Shown: positions 38,371 through 49,232 of the stretch, one piece after another | Layout: every line of letters starts with the position of its first letter | How positions within the stretch are numbered: position 1 is the first letter of the stretch | Assembly: GCA_019429205.1 (NCBI GenBank) | Contig: JAHYIT010000006.1 | Span: 17,236 to 81,235, forward strand | Length of the DNA stretch: 64,000 nucleotides | Direction: 5' to 3' | From: Mariniphaga sp. | GTDB taxonomy: Bacteria; Bacteroidota; Bacteroidia; Bacteroidales; Prolixibacteraceae | Notes under the pieces: model-generated | The model's input: only the letters and a program-made list of their open reading frames with translations | Databases searched by the model: none | What the model was told of the DNA's origin: nothing | Translations under genes and position numbers: made by a program

Positions 38371-39342
38371 TTAATCCTCCAACCCGTCAATGGTTTTAAT
38401 AGTGCCGTCAGCATTGTATTCCAGTTCAACTACTTTAATGCTGCGTAACCAGGTTTTGCCGCCCGAAGGTTTGCTGTCGTGGTGAAACAGATACCATTTT
38501 CCATTAAACTCTACAATGGAATGGTGTGTTGTCCAGCCAACCACGGGTGTAAGAATTACACCTTTGTATGTAAATGGTCCGTAAGGATTATCTCCAACCG
38601 CGTAGCACAATTTATGTGTATTTCCGGTGGAGTAGGAGAAATAATACTTCCCGTTGTATTTGTGTATCCACGGCCCTTCAAAAAAGCGCCGATCGTGATC
38701 GCCTGCTTTCAAAGGTTCGCCGTTTTTATCGAGAATAATCACGTCTCGGGGTTCTTCTGCAAATTCCAGCATGTCGTCGCTGAGTTTTGCCACGCGCGCA
38801 GAAAGGGCCGGTTCATTGTTTTTCGGTTCGTGGCCGCACTCAATGGCTTTGTTGTTGCGGTAGCGCTGCAATTGCCCGCCCCAAAGTCCGCCCCAGTATA
38901 TGAAATAATCGCCGTTGCCGTCGTCCAGCACAGCAGGGTCGATGCTGAAACTGCCTTTAATTGGATTTTCCTGCGGCACAAAAGGCCCTTCGGGTTTATC
39001 GCCTACAGCTACTCCCAGCCTGAAAATGTCGTTTTTATCTTTCAGCGGAAAATAGAAATAGTATTTGCCGTTTTTGTATGTTGCATCGGGTGCCCACATT
39101 TGACGTCCGGCCCAGGGTACATCCTTAATGTGGAGTGCAACACCGTGGTCGGTAACTTTGCCATCAATAGAATCCATCGAAAACACATGATAATCGCGCA
39201 TGTCGAAATGGTCACCCAGATCATTTTCCGGGATTCCGGCATCGATGTCGTGTGATGGGTAAATGTAAATTTTACCGTTAAAAACATGAGCCGACGGATC
39301 GGCTGTGAACATGTTATCGACCAAATATCTCTTTTTTTTCAT
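38371..39342 (-). CDS. Glycoside hydrolase family 43 protein
   Basis: ADPSAHVFNGKIYIYPSHD, WAPDATYKNGKYYFYFP, SIDPAVLDDGNGDYFIYWGG, FEGPWIHKYNGKYYFSYSTG. Confidence 0.9.
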   Translation of the reverse strand: MKKKRYLVDNMFTADPSAHVFNGKIYIYPSHDIDAGIPENDLGDHFDMRDYHVFSMDSIDGKVTDHGVALHIKDVPWAGRQMWAPDATYKNGKYYFYFPLKDKNDIFRLGVAVGDKPEGPFVPQENPIKGSFSIDPAVLDDGNGDYFIYWGGLWGGQLQRYRNNKAIECGHEPKNNEPALSARVAKLSDDMLEFAEEPRDVIILDKNGEPLKAGDHDRRFFEGPWIHKYNGKYYFSYSTGNTHKLCYAVGDNPYGPFTYKGVILTPVVGWTTHHSIVEFNGKWYLFHHDSKPSGGKTWLRSIKVVELEYNADGTIKTIDGLED

Positions 39343-39360
39343 TTTAAAGCGATTTAAAAG

Positions 39361-40500
39361 TTATTTAACTGCTTCTTCGATAATGGTTTGCACTACAGGT
39401 TTTGGTTGATAATCGCGGTCGAAAAGAAGCGGGTAATCGGTACGTCCGCGAATTGGCCAGTTGTTTTTCCATGAGTGATTATCTGTTACGCCCCAGGTAG
39501 TTACACGGCTAATTTTATCCTGATGTTTCAGGAAAAGCCGGAAAATTTCGGTGCAGGCTTCGTTCCATTCAGTCAAAATTTCTTCGGTAAAACCGTTAGC
39601 GTACGGGTTCATCCGCGACTCGTATTCGGCCCGCAGACCAACGTCGGCTGTTGTTTCCCGTGTGGGAAATGGCAAAATGGTCAGGTCGAATTCGGTTATC
39701 ATTACCTTAACTCCTAATTCAGAAAATGCAACAATACTCTTTTCGAATTCTTCCAGGTTGAGCGATTCCAGGTTCAGGTGTCCCTGCATGCCGATTCCGT
39801 CAATTTTAATTCCTTTGGCCTGAAGTTTTTTCACCATTTCGATCACCCCTTTGCGCCTGCCCTGATTGCCCATTCCGTAATCGTTGTAATACAGTTCAGC
39901 TCCCGGGTCGGCTTCGGCAGCAAACTGAAATGCCAGTTCAATATACTCTTCGCCGATAATTTCATAAAACTTGCTTTTTCTGTTGGAGCCATCTTCAACA
40001 ATGGCTTCGTTTAACACATCCCAGCCACGAACCCGTCCTTTGTAGCGGCCAGCAACAGTTGAAATATGGTTTCGCATACGTTCGATCAGAACTTCGCGAC
40101 TTACATCGTTTCCTGCCTCGTCAACAAAAAACCACCGGGGAGCCTGTGAGTGCCAGATGAGCGTATGGCCCACAATGTGCATGTTGTTCTTTTCTCCGAA
40201 TTCCACAAAACGATCGGGTAAATCAAAACTGAATTTTCCTTCTTCGGGTTGAATCCGTTCGCTTTTCATGCAGTTTTCAGCCACAATGGAGTTGAAATGT
40301 TTTTTTACGATTTGGATTGAAAGAGAATCCCGGCCTGTGATTTGCCTTTCGTTTAACGCTGCGCCCATATAAAATTTTCCTTCAAGCGCATCTTTAAGCG
40401 TTTTTTCCGTTTCAGCGTTGTTTGATGTACATGCAGAAAAAAAAGTGAACAAAATGGTGAAAGTTAGCATAATTCGGATATTCATAATACGATTCATCAT
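39361..40500 (-). CDS. Endo-1,4-beta-xylanase, GH10, lipoprotein
   Basis: FNSIVAENCMKSERIQPEEGKFSF, GHTLIWHSQAPRWFF, WDVLNEAI, VMITEFDLTI, TTWGVTDNHSW; start moved to MMNRIMN upstream of lipobox FSAC. Confidence 0.95.
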   Translation of the reverse strand: MMNRIMNIRIMLTFTILFTFFSACTSNNAETEKTLKDALEGKFYMGAALNERQITGRDSLSIQIVKKHFNSIVAENCMKSERIQPEEGKFSFDLPDRFVEFGEKNNMHIVGHTLIWHSQAPRWFFVDEAGNDVSREVLIERMRNHISTVAGRYKGRVRGWDVLNEAIVEDGSNRKSKFYEIIGEEYIELAFQFAAEADPGAELYYNDYGMGNQGRRKGVIEMVKKLQAKGIKIDGIGMQGHLNLESLNLEEFEKSIVAFSELGVKVMITEFDLTILPFPTRETTADVGLRAEYESRMNPYANGFTEEILTEWNEACTEIFRLFLKHQDKISRVTTWGVTDNHSWKNNWPIRGRTDYPLLFDRDYQPKPVVQTIIEEAVK

Positions 40501-40534
40501 TTTTAAAATTAAGTGGTTAAATATCAGTACAAAG

Positions 40535-42007
40535 TTAAATATCTGCTTTCCGGCGTGCAATTAAATCCTGCTCAATCTGAACTTCCATTTTTTTATTGAT
40601 TTCGTAAAAGAACAGACAGGCAACACTCACCATAAAAGTAATGGTTGGAAACAAACTTACTGAAAGTTTAATTCCCATAATTGTTTCCGGTAGTTGTACC
40701 AGCAATTGTTCGTTGTACCCGAAAACAGCCAGAATTCCTGCAACAAAGGCGCCGCCAACACTCAGACCCGCCTTCAATCCAAATATCATGGCTGAAAAAA
40801 CAATAGCAGTGGCCCGGCGGTGGTTTTTCCATTCGGAATAATCGGCCACATCGGCAATCATAGCCCAAAGCAGCGGTATGGTAAGTCCGTAGAAGAAACC
40901 GTGTAAAATCTGACTGATAAATACCAGCGCTATGGATGTTGGGGCATAAAAAAGAAAAGCAAGCAGGAAGAGGGCAGACAGGAACAACCCGATGCCAAAA
41001 ACTTCTCTTTTCCCGTATTTGTCGGCCAGGCTTTTCGAAAAACCTATTCCTACAATCATGAAAATAATACCGCCGGCGTTAAACAAACTGAATCCCGATG
41101 TTGGCGCATCCTCGGGCCACTGAAATCCAACCATTCCCAGGTTGACCAGCAAATTGTTTAATCCATCAATAAATCCGTTAAATCCGCAATTGTTTAAGAA
41201 TTCGGCCAAATGTGGTTCATTCAGATAATATTTAAAATAGTAAACATACATTCCTCCTTTTAATGACAGAGTGATAAAAATAAAAATGGTAATAACAAGC
41301 ATGGCAATCCAGGGTTTGTTGCCAATCAGATCTTTTAAGTCCTGCTTTACGCTCGATTTTTGTTCTTTAGCCGGAATAATGCGTTCTTTTGTGGTTAAAA
41401 AGGTAATAAAAAAGAAAACAACCCCTGCAACGGCAAATATGGTCATGGTTTTTTCGAATCCGGCTACGCGATTGCCATCACCGAGAATGAGCACCAACGG
41501 GAGCAGCAAAACCTGCACAATAAACTGGGCAACCATTACCGCAACAAAACGATAAGATGAAAGACTATTCCGTTCGGCCATATCGCCGGTTATTACTCCA
41601 CTTAAGGCAGCATAAGGAAGGTTATTCGATGTATAAACCAGTACCAGGAAAATGTATGTAATAAAGGCATAGGCTATTTTCCCTTTATCGCTGAAATTGG
41701 GTGTGGAAAATGCCAGAATAGCCATTATCCCAAAGGGAATAGCAGTCCAGAGAATCCATGGGCGAAATTTACCCCATCGTGAAATTGTACGGTCTGCAAT
41801 GGCTCCGATTACTGGTGTGGAGAAGGCTCCAACCATCCCGCCGGCAAAAATAATAGCCGATGCCGAAGCTGGTGGAATACGAAAAACATCAGTGTAAAAG
41901 TAGGCTAAAAAGGTCATTAATGTTTGAAAAATCAGATTGGCGGAAAGGTCGCCAAGACTGTAGCCGATTTTTTCAATTACTGAAATTTTTTGTGAAGCTG
42001 GCTTCAT
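40535..42007 (-). CDS. MFS sugar transporter, glycoside-pentoside-hexuronide:cation symporter type
   Basis: GYSLGDLSANLIFQTLMTFLAYFYTDVF, IGAIADRTISRWGKFRPWILW, multiple TM segments. Confidence 0.9.
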   Translation of the reverse strand: MKPASQKISVIEKIGYSLGDLSANLIFQTLMTFLAYFYTDVFRIPPASASAIIFAGGMVGAFSTPVIGAIADRTISRWGKFRPWILWTAIPFGIMAILAFSTPNFSDKGKIAYAFITYIFLVLVYTSNNLPYAALSGVITGDMAERNSLSSYRFVAVMVAQFIVQVLLLPLVLILGDGNRVAGFEKTMTIFAVAGVVFFFITFLTTKERIIPAKEQKSSVKQDLKDLIGNKPWIAMLVITIFIFITLSLKGGMYVYYFKYYLNEPHLAEFLNNCGFNGFIDGLNNLLVNLGMVGFQWPEDAPTSGFSLFNAGGIIFMIVGIGFSKSLADKYGKREVFGIGLFLSALFLLAFLFYAPTSIALVFISQILHGFFYGLTIPLLWAMIADVADYSEWKNHRRATAIVFSAMIFGLKAGLSVGGAFVAGILAVFGYNEQLLVQLPETIMGIKLSVSLFPTITFMVSVACLFFYEINKKMEVQIEQDLIARRKADI

Positions 42008-42225
42008 AGATTTTTATTAAAAGGTTTTTCAAATATAGATATGAAATTTATTTTTTTATTGTGTGCAAGATATAATTTAGATTGTAAATATTACAGTATC
42101 GGCTTTGTGATTTGAGTATTTTTCTGAGAAAAATTTATTCTGAACCCAAATTTTTGTTGTAAAATTGTGCGTTTGACTAAATAAAAACTTTAAATAATTA
42201 TAACCGAAATCTAATTGATTACACA

Positions 42226-44055
42226 ATGAAACTTACTGTTGTTGATATTATTATCATATTTGTTTACCTCCTTGCCACTGTATTTATCGGGTTAATTCTG
42301 AAAAAGGTTGCACAAAAAAGTAAAGCAAACTACCTGCTGGCAGGAAATAAACTGCCCTGGTACATGCTGGGACTTTCCAATGCATCGGGCATGTTCGATA
42401 TTTCGGGCACCATGTGGTTGGTCACTTTGTTATTTGTTTACGGTTTGAAAAGTATCTGGATTCCCTGGCTTTGGCCGGTTTTCAACCAGATTTTTTTGAT
42501 GGTATTCCTGAGCATCTGGCTGCGCCGTTCAAAAGTTACCACCGGCGCCGAATGGATAAACACCCGCTTTGGCCGCAGCCGCGACAGTAAACTTTCTCAT
42601 GGTGTGGTTGTGGTTTTTGCCTTAATCATGTGCCTCGGTTATTTAGCTTATGGTTTCATTGGTCTGGGTAAGTTTGTAATGATTTTTATTCCCTGGGAAA
42701 TTGTTGCGCCATATATTCCTTTTGAAGTTCCACTGGCTTACGTACCGCACATTTATGGTATTGTATTTACAATGTTCGCTGTTTTTTATGCTGTTTTGGG
42801 AGGAATGTCGAGTATTGTCTGGGCCGATGTGCTGCAATATATTATCATGACTATTTCAGCCATTTTAATAGGCATTTTGGCTATGAAAGCCATGGCAGTG
42901 GAAACACTCGATGTACCCGATGGCTGGCGTTCCCCGTTTTTCGGTTGGAACCTGAACGATTTGGACTGGCGCGGGATTATTGATGAAGTAAACAATAAAA
43001 TCGCCAGTGACGGTTATTCGCTGTTTACTATCTTTTTTATGATGATGGTGTTTAAGGGAATTTTGGTTTCGATTGCCGGGCCGGCGCCAACTTACGATAT
43101 GCAGAAAATTCTTTCGACCAAATCGCCTAAAGAAGCAGCCAAAATGAGCGGATTTGTTTCGGTTGTTTTAATGCCAATCCGGTACTTTATGATTGCCGGT
43201 TTTGCGATCCTCGGTATTTTATACTACGACAGGCTGAACCTTATGGTAGCCGGGCAAATTGACTTTGAACAGATTCTGCCTTCTGCTATTTCCGAGTTTG
43301 TGCCAATCGGATTTATGGGCTTGCTGCTTGCCGGACTTCTGGCTGCTTTCAACTCCACTTTTGCCGGAACTTTAAATGCCGCCCAGGCATACATTGTGAA
43401 TGATATTTACCTACGGTACATAAAACCCGATGCCACGAATATTGAAACCCGGAATATGAACTACATAACCGGTGTTGTGGTTGTTGTTGTAAGTATTATT
43501 TTCGGTGTGTTTGCGCAGGATGTTAACAGTATGTTGCAGTGGATAGTTTCGGCACTTTATGGCAGCTACGTGGTTTCCAATGTGCTGAAATGGTACTGGT
43601 GGCGGTTTAACGGTTACGGTTATTTCTGGGGAATGGTGGCCGGTCTCATCCCTGCACTTATTTTTCCCTACGTGTTTTCTGAAACGCTGGATTTATATTA
43701 CTTCCCCTGGTTGCTCCTGATATCCATAGCCGGAGCTGTTCTGGGAACTTTCCTTGCACCGCCAACCGATGAAAAAACCCTGAAAGAATTTTACAGCAAT
43801 GTCAGACCTTGGGGATTTTGGGGCCCCATTAAACAAAAAGTGATGGCAGAAGATCCGGCATTCGAACCCAATAAAAATTTTAAACGCGATATGTTTAATG
43901 TGGTAATCGGCACGATTGCCCAAACTGCATTGGTGGCATTACCCATATACATCGTGCTCAAAGAAACCCTTCCTATTTGGATTACCATAATTATTACCGT
44001 AATTTGTGGTTTTATTCTAAAGAAAACCTGGTGGGATACGCTTCCGGAGAAGTAG
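42226..44055 (+). CDS. Sodium:solute symporter family transporter
   Basis: LAGNKLPWYMLGLSNASGMFDISGTMW, GPAPTYDMQKILSTKSPKEAAKMSG, LLAGLLAAFNSTFAGTLNAAQAY. Confidence 0.9.
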   Translation: MKLTVVDIIIIFVYLLATVFIGLILKKVAQKSKANYLLAGNKLPWYMLGLSNASGMFDISGTMWLVTLLFVYGLKSIWIPWLWPVFNQIFLMVFLSIWLRRSKVTTGAEWINTRFGRSRDSKLSHGVVVVFALIMCLGYLAYGFIGLGKFVMIFIPWEIVAPYIPFEVPLAYVPHIYGIVFTMFAVFYAVLGGMSSIVWADVLQYIIMTISAILIGILAMKAMAVETLDVPDGWRSPFFGWNLNDLDWRGIIDEVNNKIASDGYSLFTIFFMMMVFKGILVSIAGPAPTYDMQKILSTKSPKEAAKMSGFVSVVLMPIRYFMIAGFAILGILYYDRLNLMVAGQIDFEQILPSAISEFVPIGFMGLLLAGLLAAFNSTFAGTLNAAQAYIVNDIYLRYIKPDATNIETRNMNYITGVVVVVVSIIFGVFAQDVNSMLQWIVSALYGSYVVSNVLKWYWWRFNGYGYFWGMVAGLIPALIFPYVFSETLDLYYFPWLLLISIAGAVLGTFLAPPTDEKTLKEFYSNVRPWGFWGPIKQKVMAEDPAFEPNKNFKRDMFNVVIGTIAQTALVALPIYIVLKETLPIWITIIITVICGFILKKTWWDTLPEK

Positions 44056-44111
44056 TTCAAAGTTTCGCCGAAGACGTCCCTTCGAGAAAAGTTTAATGCT
44101 TATAGATTAAC

Positions 44112-45314
44112 GTGAAAAAACAGGAAAAAATGACATATTCAAAAAAAGAATTTGAGAAAAGGCTGCTTAACCTGAAAAAAGAGCACGAAAAATTGCTGAC
44201 AAGAAAAAATAAACCGGTTAAAAAAAATTACAACGGAATTTATTACCGGTATAAACGCCCCATTTTAACCGGCAAACACGCACCGCTGGAGTGGCGATAC
44301 GATATGAATTACAAAACCAATCCCTTTTTAATGCAGCGCATTGGTATTAATGCTGCATTTAACAGTGGTGCTATTTATCTCGATGGCCGGTACTTGCTGG
44401 CAGTTCGGGTCGAAGGCTGGGATCGCAAATCCTTTTTCGCCATTGCCGAAAGTTCCAACGGGATTGATAACTGGCGCTTTTGGGAAAGACCGGTTACCAT
44501 GCCTGAAACGGAAGATCCCGATACCAATGTGTACGACTTGCGACTTGTCCAACATGAGGACGGCTGGATTTACGGCATTTTCTGCGCCGAGCGGAAAGAC
44601 CCGTCAGCACCGAAAGGAGACACATCTATGGCCACAGCAAGTGGAGGAATTGCGCGCACTAAAGATTTGATAAAATGGGAGCGGCTGCCTGACTTTATCT
44701 CGCACCACGGACAGCAGCGGAACCTGGTTTTGCATCCTGAGTTTGTTAACGGGAAATATGCTTTTTACACCCGTCCGCAGGATGGCTTTATTGAAGTTGG
44801 TGGGGGCGGAGGCATTGGCTGGGCGCTTGTTGACGACATTACAAAAGCTGAAGCCCCGCACGAAGAAATCATGGACGAAAAGGTATATCATACAATAAAA
44901 GAATTGAAAAACGGGCAGGGTCCGGCGCCACTGAAAACTAAAAAAGGCTGGCTTCATTTGGCGCATGCTGTACGTGGCTGCGCTGCCGGTTTGCGGTATG
45001 TGCTTTATTTGATTATGACCGATTTGGAGGACCCCTCGAAAGTGATTGCACGGCCCGGCGGTTACTTTATGGCCCCGGAAGGCGGGGAGAGAACCGGAGA
45101 CGTTTCAAACGTGCTTTTCGCCAATGGCTGGATTTGCAATGAAAAAGATGAAGTATTTATTTATTATGGTTCTTCAGATACCCGGATGCATGTGGCTACT
45201 TCAAACATTGACCGGTTGGTGGATTATTGCCTAAACACGCCGGAAGACGGACTGCGTTCGGCTGAAAGTGTGAAAAAAATTAATGAATTGATTGACAGGA
45301 ATGGGAAGCAGTGA
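44112..45314 (+). CDS. GH130 beta-mannoside phosphorylase-like protein
   Basis: [80 protein letters not shown]. Confidence 0.85.
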   Translation: MKKQEKMTYSKKEFEKRLLNLKKEHEKLLTRKNKPVKKNYNGIYYRYKRPILTGKHAPLEWRYDMNYKTNPFLMQRIGINAAFNSGAIYLDGRYLLAVRVEGWDRKSFFAIAESSNGIDNWRFWERPVTMPETEDPDTNVYDLRLVQHEDGWIYGIFCAERKDPSAPKGDTSMATASGGIARTKDLIKWERLPDFISHHGQQRNLVLHPEFVNGKYAFYTRPQDGFIEVGGGGGIGWALVDDITKAEAPHEEIMDEKVYHTIKELKNGQGPAPLKTKKGWLHLAHAVRGCAAGLRYVLYLIMTDLEDPSKVIARPGGYFMAPEGGERTGDVSNVLFANGWICNEKDEVFIYYGSSDTRMHVATSNIDRLVDYCLNTPEDGLRSAESVKKINELIDRNGKQ

Positions 45315-45465
45315 ATAGTGAAAAAGTAAATTGTGAACGGTAAAAAGTGGGAAAGCTGGAAGTTGGATGAAGATTGAAGTTGAAAGCGAGAAGCGTAAAG
45401 AAAGGAGCAGTTGGCAACTTCGGGAATCTTCCTGATGGCCAGTGACTAATGACCAATGACCGTCA
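45309..45465. repeat. Degenerate heptanucleotide-periodic tract
   Basis: Manual parsing gives CAGTGAA TAGTGAA AAAGTAA ... and later GTGACTA ATGACCA ATGACCG; decayed relative to 27724-27835. Confidence 0.5.
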
Positions 45466-45559
45466 CCGTGCATCCTGCAAACAGATTTAATTTAAACAGA
45501 ATTTAGTGAAAAATTTGAAATCGGAAAACATCTGACTACTTTTGGAAAAACTTAAATTA

Positions 45560-46564
45560 ATGGGAAAAAAATACAATTGGGCCATTTTGGGTTGTGGAAA
45601 AATTGCAAGGAAATTCAGCAACGATTTAAAATTATTACCCAATGCGAACCTTTATGCGGCTGCATCACGGGATTTGAAAAAAGCAGAGGATTTTGCCTCG
45701 GAAAATGGATTTGAAAAGGCGTATGGCAGTTACGAAGAGATGGTTGCCGACCCGAATGTGGATGCAGTTTATGTGGCTACACCCCACTCGCACCATCACG
45801 AACATGCGATGCTTTGCCTGAACCATAAAAAAGCTGTTTTATGCGAAAAAGCGTTTGCCCTCAATAAAAACGAAGCAGAGGAGATGATGGCCTGTGCCAA
45901 AAAAAACAATACGTTTTTAATGGAAGCGTTCTGGACCATGTTTCAGCCCAGTTTTAAAAAGGCTATGGAAATCGTAAAATCAGGAGAATTGGGCAAACTG
46001 AAAGTAGTTCGTTCTGATTTTGCATTCAATGCCCTTTTCGACGAAAACAAAAGGTTGTACAACGTAAAACTTGGTGGTGGTTCGTTGCTCGATATTGGCA
46101 TTTATCCGGTATTTGCTGCACTTACCTCGCTGGGAAAACCGGAAATCATTAAAACTTTTGCCGATTTTGCCTCAACAGGTTCAGAAGAATCCATCAGCAT
46201 GATTTTCAAATACAAAGATGGGCAAATGGCCAACCTTACTTCCAGTTTTGCCGCTTTTTCGCCCACCCAAACCGAATACTGGTTTGAAAAAGGGTACATG
46301 GTACTGAATCCAAAATGGCATGCTCCAACCAATATTACTGTTTGGAAAGATGGCGGTGAAATCCAAACCTTTCCTTCGGAACATAAGGAAGGATTTGGCT
46401 ACCAATACGAAGCAGCTCATGTAATGGAATGTTTGGATGCCGGAAAAATTGAAAGCAACAAAATGCCCTGGCAAATGAGCCTCGACCTGATGGAAACGCT
46501 GGACCGGGTACGTATCGATGCAGGGATATTTTTCCCTGACCATGATAAAAGCATGTTTTTTTGA
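45560..46564 (+). CDS. Gfo/Idh/MocA family oxidoreductase
   Basis: NWAILGCGKIARKF, VDAVYVATPHSHHHEHAMLCLNHKKAVLCEKAF; ATG at 45560 preferred. Confidence 0.9.
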   Translation: MGKKYNWAILGCGKIARKFSNDLKLLPNANLYAAASRDLKKAEDFASENGFEKAYGSYEEMVADPNVDAVYVATPHSHHHEHAMLCLNHKKAVLCEKAFALNKNEAEEMMACAKKNNTFLMEAFWTMFQPSFKKAMEIVKSGELGKLKVVRSDFAFNALFDENKRLYNVKLGGGSLLDIGIYPVFAALTSLGKPEIIKTFADFASTGSEESISMIFKYKDGQMANLTSSFAAFSPTQTEYWFEKGYMVLNPKWHAPTNITVWKDGGEIQTFPSEHKEGFGYQYEAAHVMECLDAGKIESNKMPWQMSLDLMETLDRVRIDAGIFFPDHDKSMFF

Positions 46565-46605
46565 TTAAATTATACTGCGCCAAAGTGCGTACTTTTTTTA
46601 TAACA

Positions 46606-47802
46606 ATGATTAATCTGAATTTCCAAAAGTTAAAAAAGCAGTTCGAAAACGAACTTACTGACAACATTCTGAATTATTGGGCAAAAGAGGTTTATGATCC
46701 AAAGCGGAGAACATTCTTCGGACGAATTACCAACGACGGAAAAAAGTTTCCCGAAGCGCCGCTTTCAGCTGTATTTGTTACGCGAATTTTGTGGACATTT
46801 TCGGCGGCATACCGGTTTTACCCGACGGCGGTTTATAAAAAATTGGCCGATGAGGCGTTCCGTATTTTGCAGATTTCATTCTGGGACCATGAGCATGGCG
46901 GAATCTACTGGAGTATTCTGCCCAATGGAAAACCGGTAGATACCAAAAAACAGTTTTATGCTGAGGCGTTTTTTATTTATGCGCTCTCGGAATATTATCT
47001 GGCTTTTCAGGATGAACGGGCAAAACAACTGGCTGTTTCCATGTTTATGCTGATGGAAAAATATGCTTTCGATCCGGAATTTGGCGGATACGTTGAGGCC
47101 AAAACTGCCGATTGGCAGGACACCGACGACCAGCGACTGAGTCCCAAAGAGTTAAATGTAAAAAAGTCGATGAACACGCACCTGCACATCCTGGAAGCGT
47201 ACACCAATCTTTACCGGATTTGGAAAACCGATGAATCAGAAAAGCAGTTGCGGCATCTTATCCGGATTTTTCTCGATAAAATTACCAGCCACGAAACTTT
47301 TCATTTTCACCTGTTTTTCGATGCTGACTGGACTGTGCGTTCAGAAATTGATTCTTACGGACACGATATTGAAGGAAGCTGGCTGCTGTGCGAAGCTGCC
47401 GAAGTTTTGGGAAACAAAGAGCTGATGGAAGAAGTGGAACATGTTGCCTTGAAAATGGCGGAAGTAACCCGCGACGAAGGTTTTGCTCCACACGGTGGAT
47501 TGTATTACGAAAAAGAAGGCAATCATTTGATGGAACAGTTCGACTGGTGGCCGCAGGCAGAAGCCGTTGTGGGATTTTTTAATGCCTGGCAGTTAACTCA
47601 AAACGAAGAATATTTGAATCTGGCCCTTCGGAGTTGGGATTTTACACAAAAATTCATCATCGACAAAAAGAACGGCGAATGGTTTTGGGGTGTTACAAAT
47701 GAATTAAAACCCGTTTCAAACGACAAGGTAAATGGCTGGAAAGCGCCTTATCACAATGGCCGCATGTGTATGGAAATGATGCGGCGGATTGAACAGATTT
47801 GA
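46606..47802 (+). CDS. AGE-family epimerase (cellobiose/mannobiose 2-epimerase-like)
   Basis: NTHLHILEAYTNLYRIW, YGHDIEGSWLLCEAAEVLG, FDWWPQAEAVVGFFNAW, EWFWGV; ATG at 46606 preferred. Confidence 0.85.
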   Translation: MINLNFQKLKKQFENELTDNILNYWAKEVYDPKRRTFFGRITNDGKKFPEAPLSAVFVTRILWTFSAAYRFYPTAVYKKLADEAFRILQISFWDHEHGGIYWSILPNGKPVDTKKQFYAEAFFIYALSEYYLAFQDERAKQLAVSMFMLMEKYAFDPEFGGYVEAKTADWQDTDDQRLSPKELNVKKSMNTHLHILEAYTNLYRIWKTDESEKQLRHLIRIFLDKITSHETFHFHLFFDADWTVRSEIDSYGHDIEGSWLLCEAAEVLGNKELMEEVEHVALKMAEVTRDEGFAPHGGLYYEKEGNHLMEQFDWWPQAEAVVGFFNAWQLTQNEEYLNLALRSWDFTQKFIIDKKNGEWFWGVTNELKPVSNDKVNGWKAPYHNGRMCMEMMRRIEQI

Positions 47803-47843
47803 AAGAGCAAAACTCCTCTGAAAAAATTGAAAAAAGGCATAAA

Positions 47844-48386
47844 ATGAAAAATTTTTGGGTTATTTTGGCTGTTATTACAGCGTTTTCAGGATTTAATACA
47901 GGATGCAAAACAACACAAACTACAGTGAATACTTCTACAATAAACGAACTCGATCTTGACAGGTACCTGGGAAAGTGGTATGAAATTGCGCGGTATGATC
48001 ATTCATTTGAGCGCGACCTGGTTGGGGTAACTGCTACTTACTCTTACCGCGAAGATGGAAAAATTAAGGTTGTCAATGCCGGCTACAAAAACAGCCTCGA
48101 CGGGAAATACAGTGAAGCTGTTGGTAAAGCAAAGCAGCCCCGGCCAGACAAAGATCCCGGCAAGTTAAAGGTTGCTTTTTTCTGGATTTTTTATGCCGAT
48201 TATTTTATTCTTGAGCTTGACGAAGATTACCAATGGGCTTTAATTGGCAGCTCATCCGACAAATACCTCTGGATTTTAAGCCGCACACCGCAAATTAAGC
48301 AGGAAACACTGGATAACATTCTGGATAAAGCCAGGGAAAGAGGTTACGATACCGACAAACTGATTTGGGTGGAGCAGAAAGAATAA
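47844..48386 (+). CDS. Lipocalin family lipoprotein (Blc-like)
   Basis: LDRYLGKWYEIARYDHSFERDLVGVTATYSYREDGKIKVVNAG, WALIGSSSDKYLWILSRTP. Confidence 0.9.
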   Translation: MKNFWVILAVITAFSGFNTGCKTTQTTVNTSTINELDLDRYLGKWYEIARYDHSFERDLVGVTATYSYREDGKIKVVNAGYKNSLDGKYSEAVGKAKQPRPDKDPGKLKVAFFWIFYADYFILELDEDYQWALIGSSSDKYLWILSRTPQIKQETLDNILDKARERGYDTDKLIWVEQKE

Positions 48387-48559
48387 GTTCACAATTTTTG
48401 TGGAATTTTGTGTTTTTGTGGCAGAAAGTAATCCTTATGACCAGCTTCAACTTTAAATTTCGGTTAACAAACACACTTTTACAATAAAGAAAATTTTCTT
48501 TAAATAATTTGTTTCTACTTTTGAAGTGGATTTAAATGAAAAAATAAAATTCACTTGAA

Positions 48560-49213
48560 ATGAACGAAAAAAGGAAATACAAAACAAAAAGCCATGCTCC
48601 GGAACCGACGCTCAAAAGGTTACCCGGTTATTTGTATTTTCTTGAACAGGTGAAAGAGGAAGGAGTCTTAAATATTTCGGCGCCTACTATTGGGAAAGAG
48701 CTTGATTTGGATCCGACACAGGTTGTGAAAGATTTGGCTGTAACCGGTGTAAAGGGAAAACCGAGGGTGGGATACAACACTTACGAACTGATTCACGCCC
48801 TGGAGGATTTTCTGGGATTCAACAAAGTGAATGAAGCTTTTCTGGTTGGAGCCGGAAACCTCGGTTCGGCGCTGATGGCTTACCAGGAACACCAGTCGCT
48901 TGGGTTAAAAATACTGGCCGCTTTTGATGTGGATGAGGCTAAAATAGGCCAAACCATAGGTGGAATTCACATTCTGGAATACAACAAGTTGTTCCATCTT
49001 TCAGGCCGGTTAAATGTCAAAATTGGTATTCTGACCACACCCAATCATGTGGCACAGGAAGTTGCAGAAGATTTGGTCAACTGTGGCATCAAAGCCATTT
49101 GGAATTTTACCTCAGCCAAAATCAATTTACCCAAAGAAATTATTGTTCAAAATACTTCAATGAGTTCTTATGCTGCTGTTTTGCTGCGGCGGCTAAACGA
49201 TGCAAGTTTATAA
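48560..49213 (+). CDS. rex: Redox-sensing transcriptional repressor Rex
   Basis: RLPGYLYFLEQVKEEGVLNISAPTIGKELDLDPTQVVKDLAVTG, FLVGAGNLGSALMAY, FDVDEAKIG. Confidence 0.9.
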   Translation: MNEKRKYKTKSHAPEPTLKRLPGYLYFLEQVKEEGVLNISAPTIGKELDLDPTQVVKDLAVTGVKGKPRVGYNTYELIHALEDFLGFNKVNEAFLVGAGNLGSALMAYQEHQSLGLKILAAFDVDEAKIGQTIGGIHILEYNKLFHLSGRLNVKIGILTTPNHVAQEVAEDLVNCGIKAIWNFTSAKINLPKEIIVQNTSMSSYAAVLLRRLNDASL

Positions 49214-49232
49214 CCATTAAAAACCGTTAAAA

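Noticed and set aside
38479-39255. 258-aa plus ORF antisense to the GH43 gene
   Set aside because: Antisense shadow ORF, no recognisable motif, while the opposite strand is a clear GH43.
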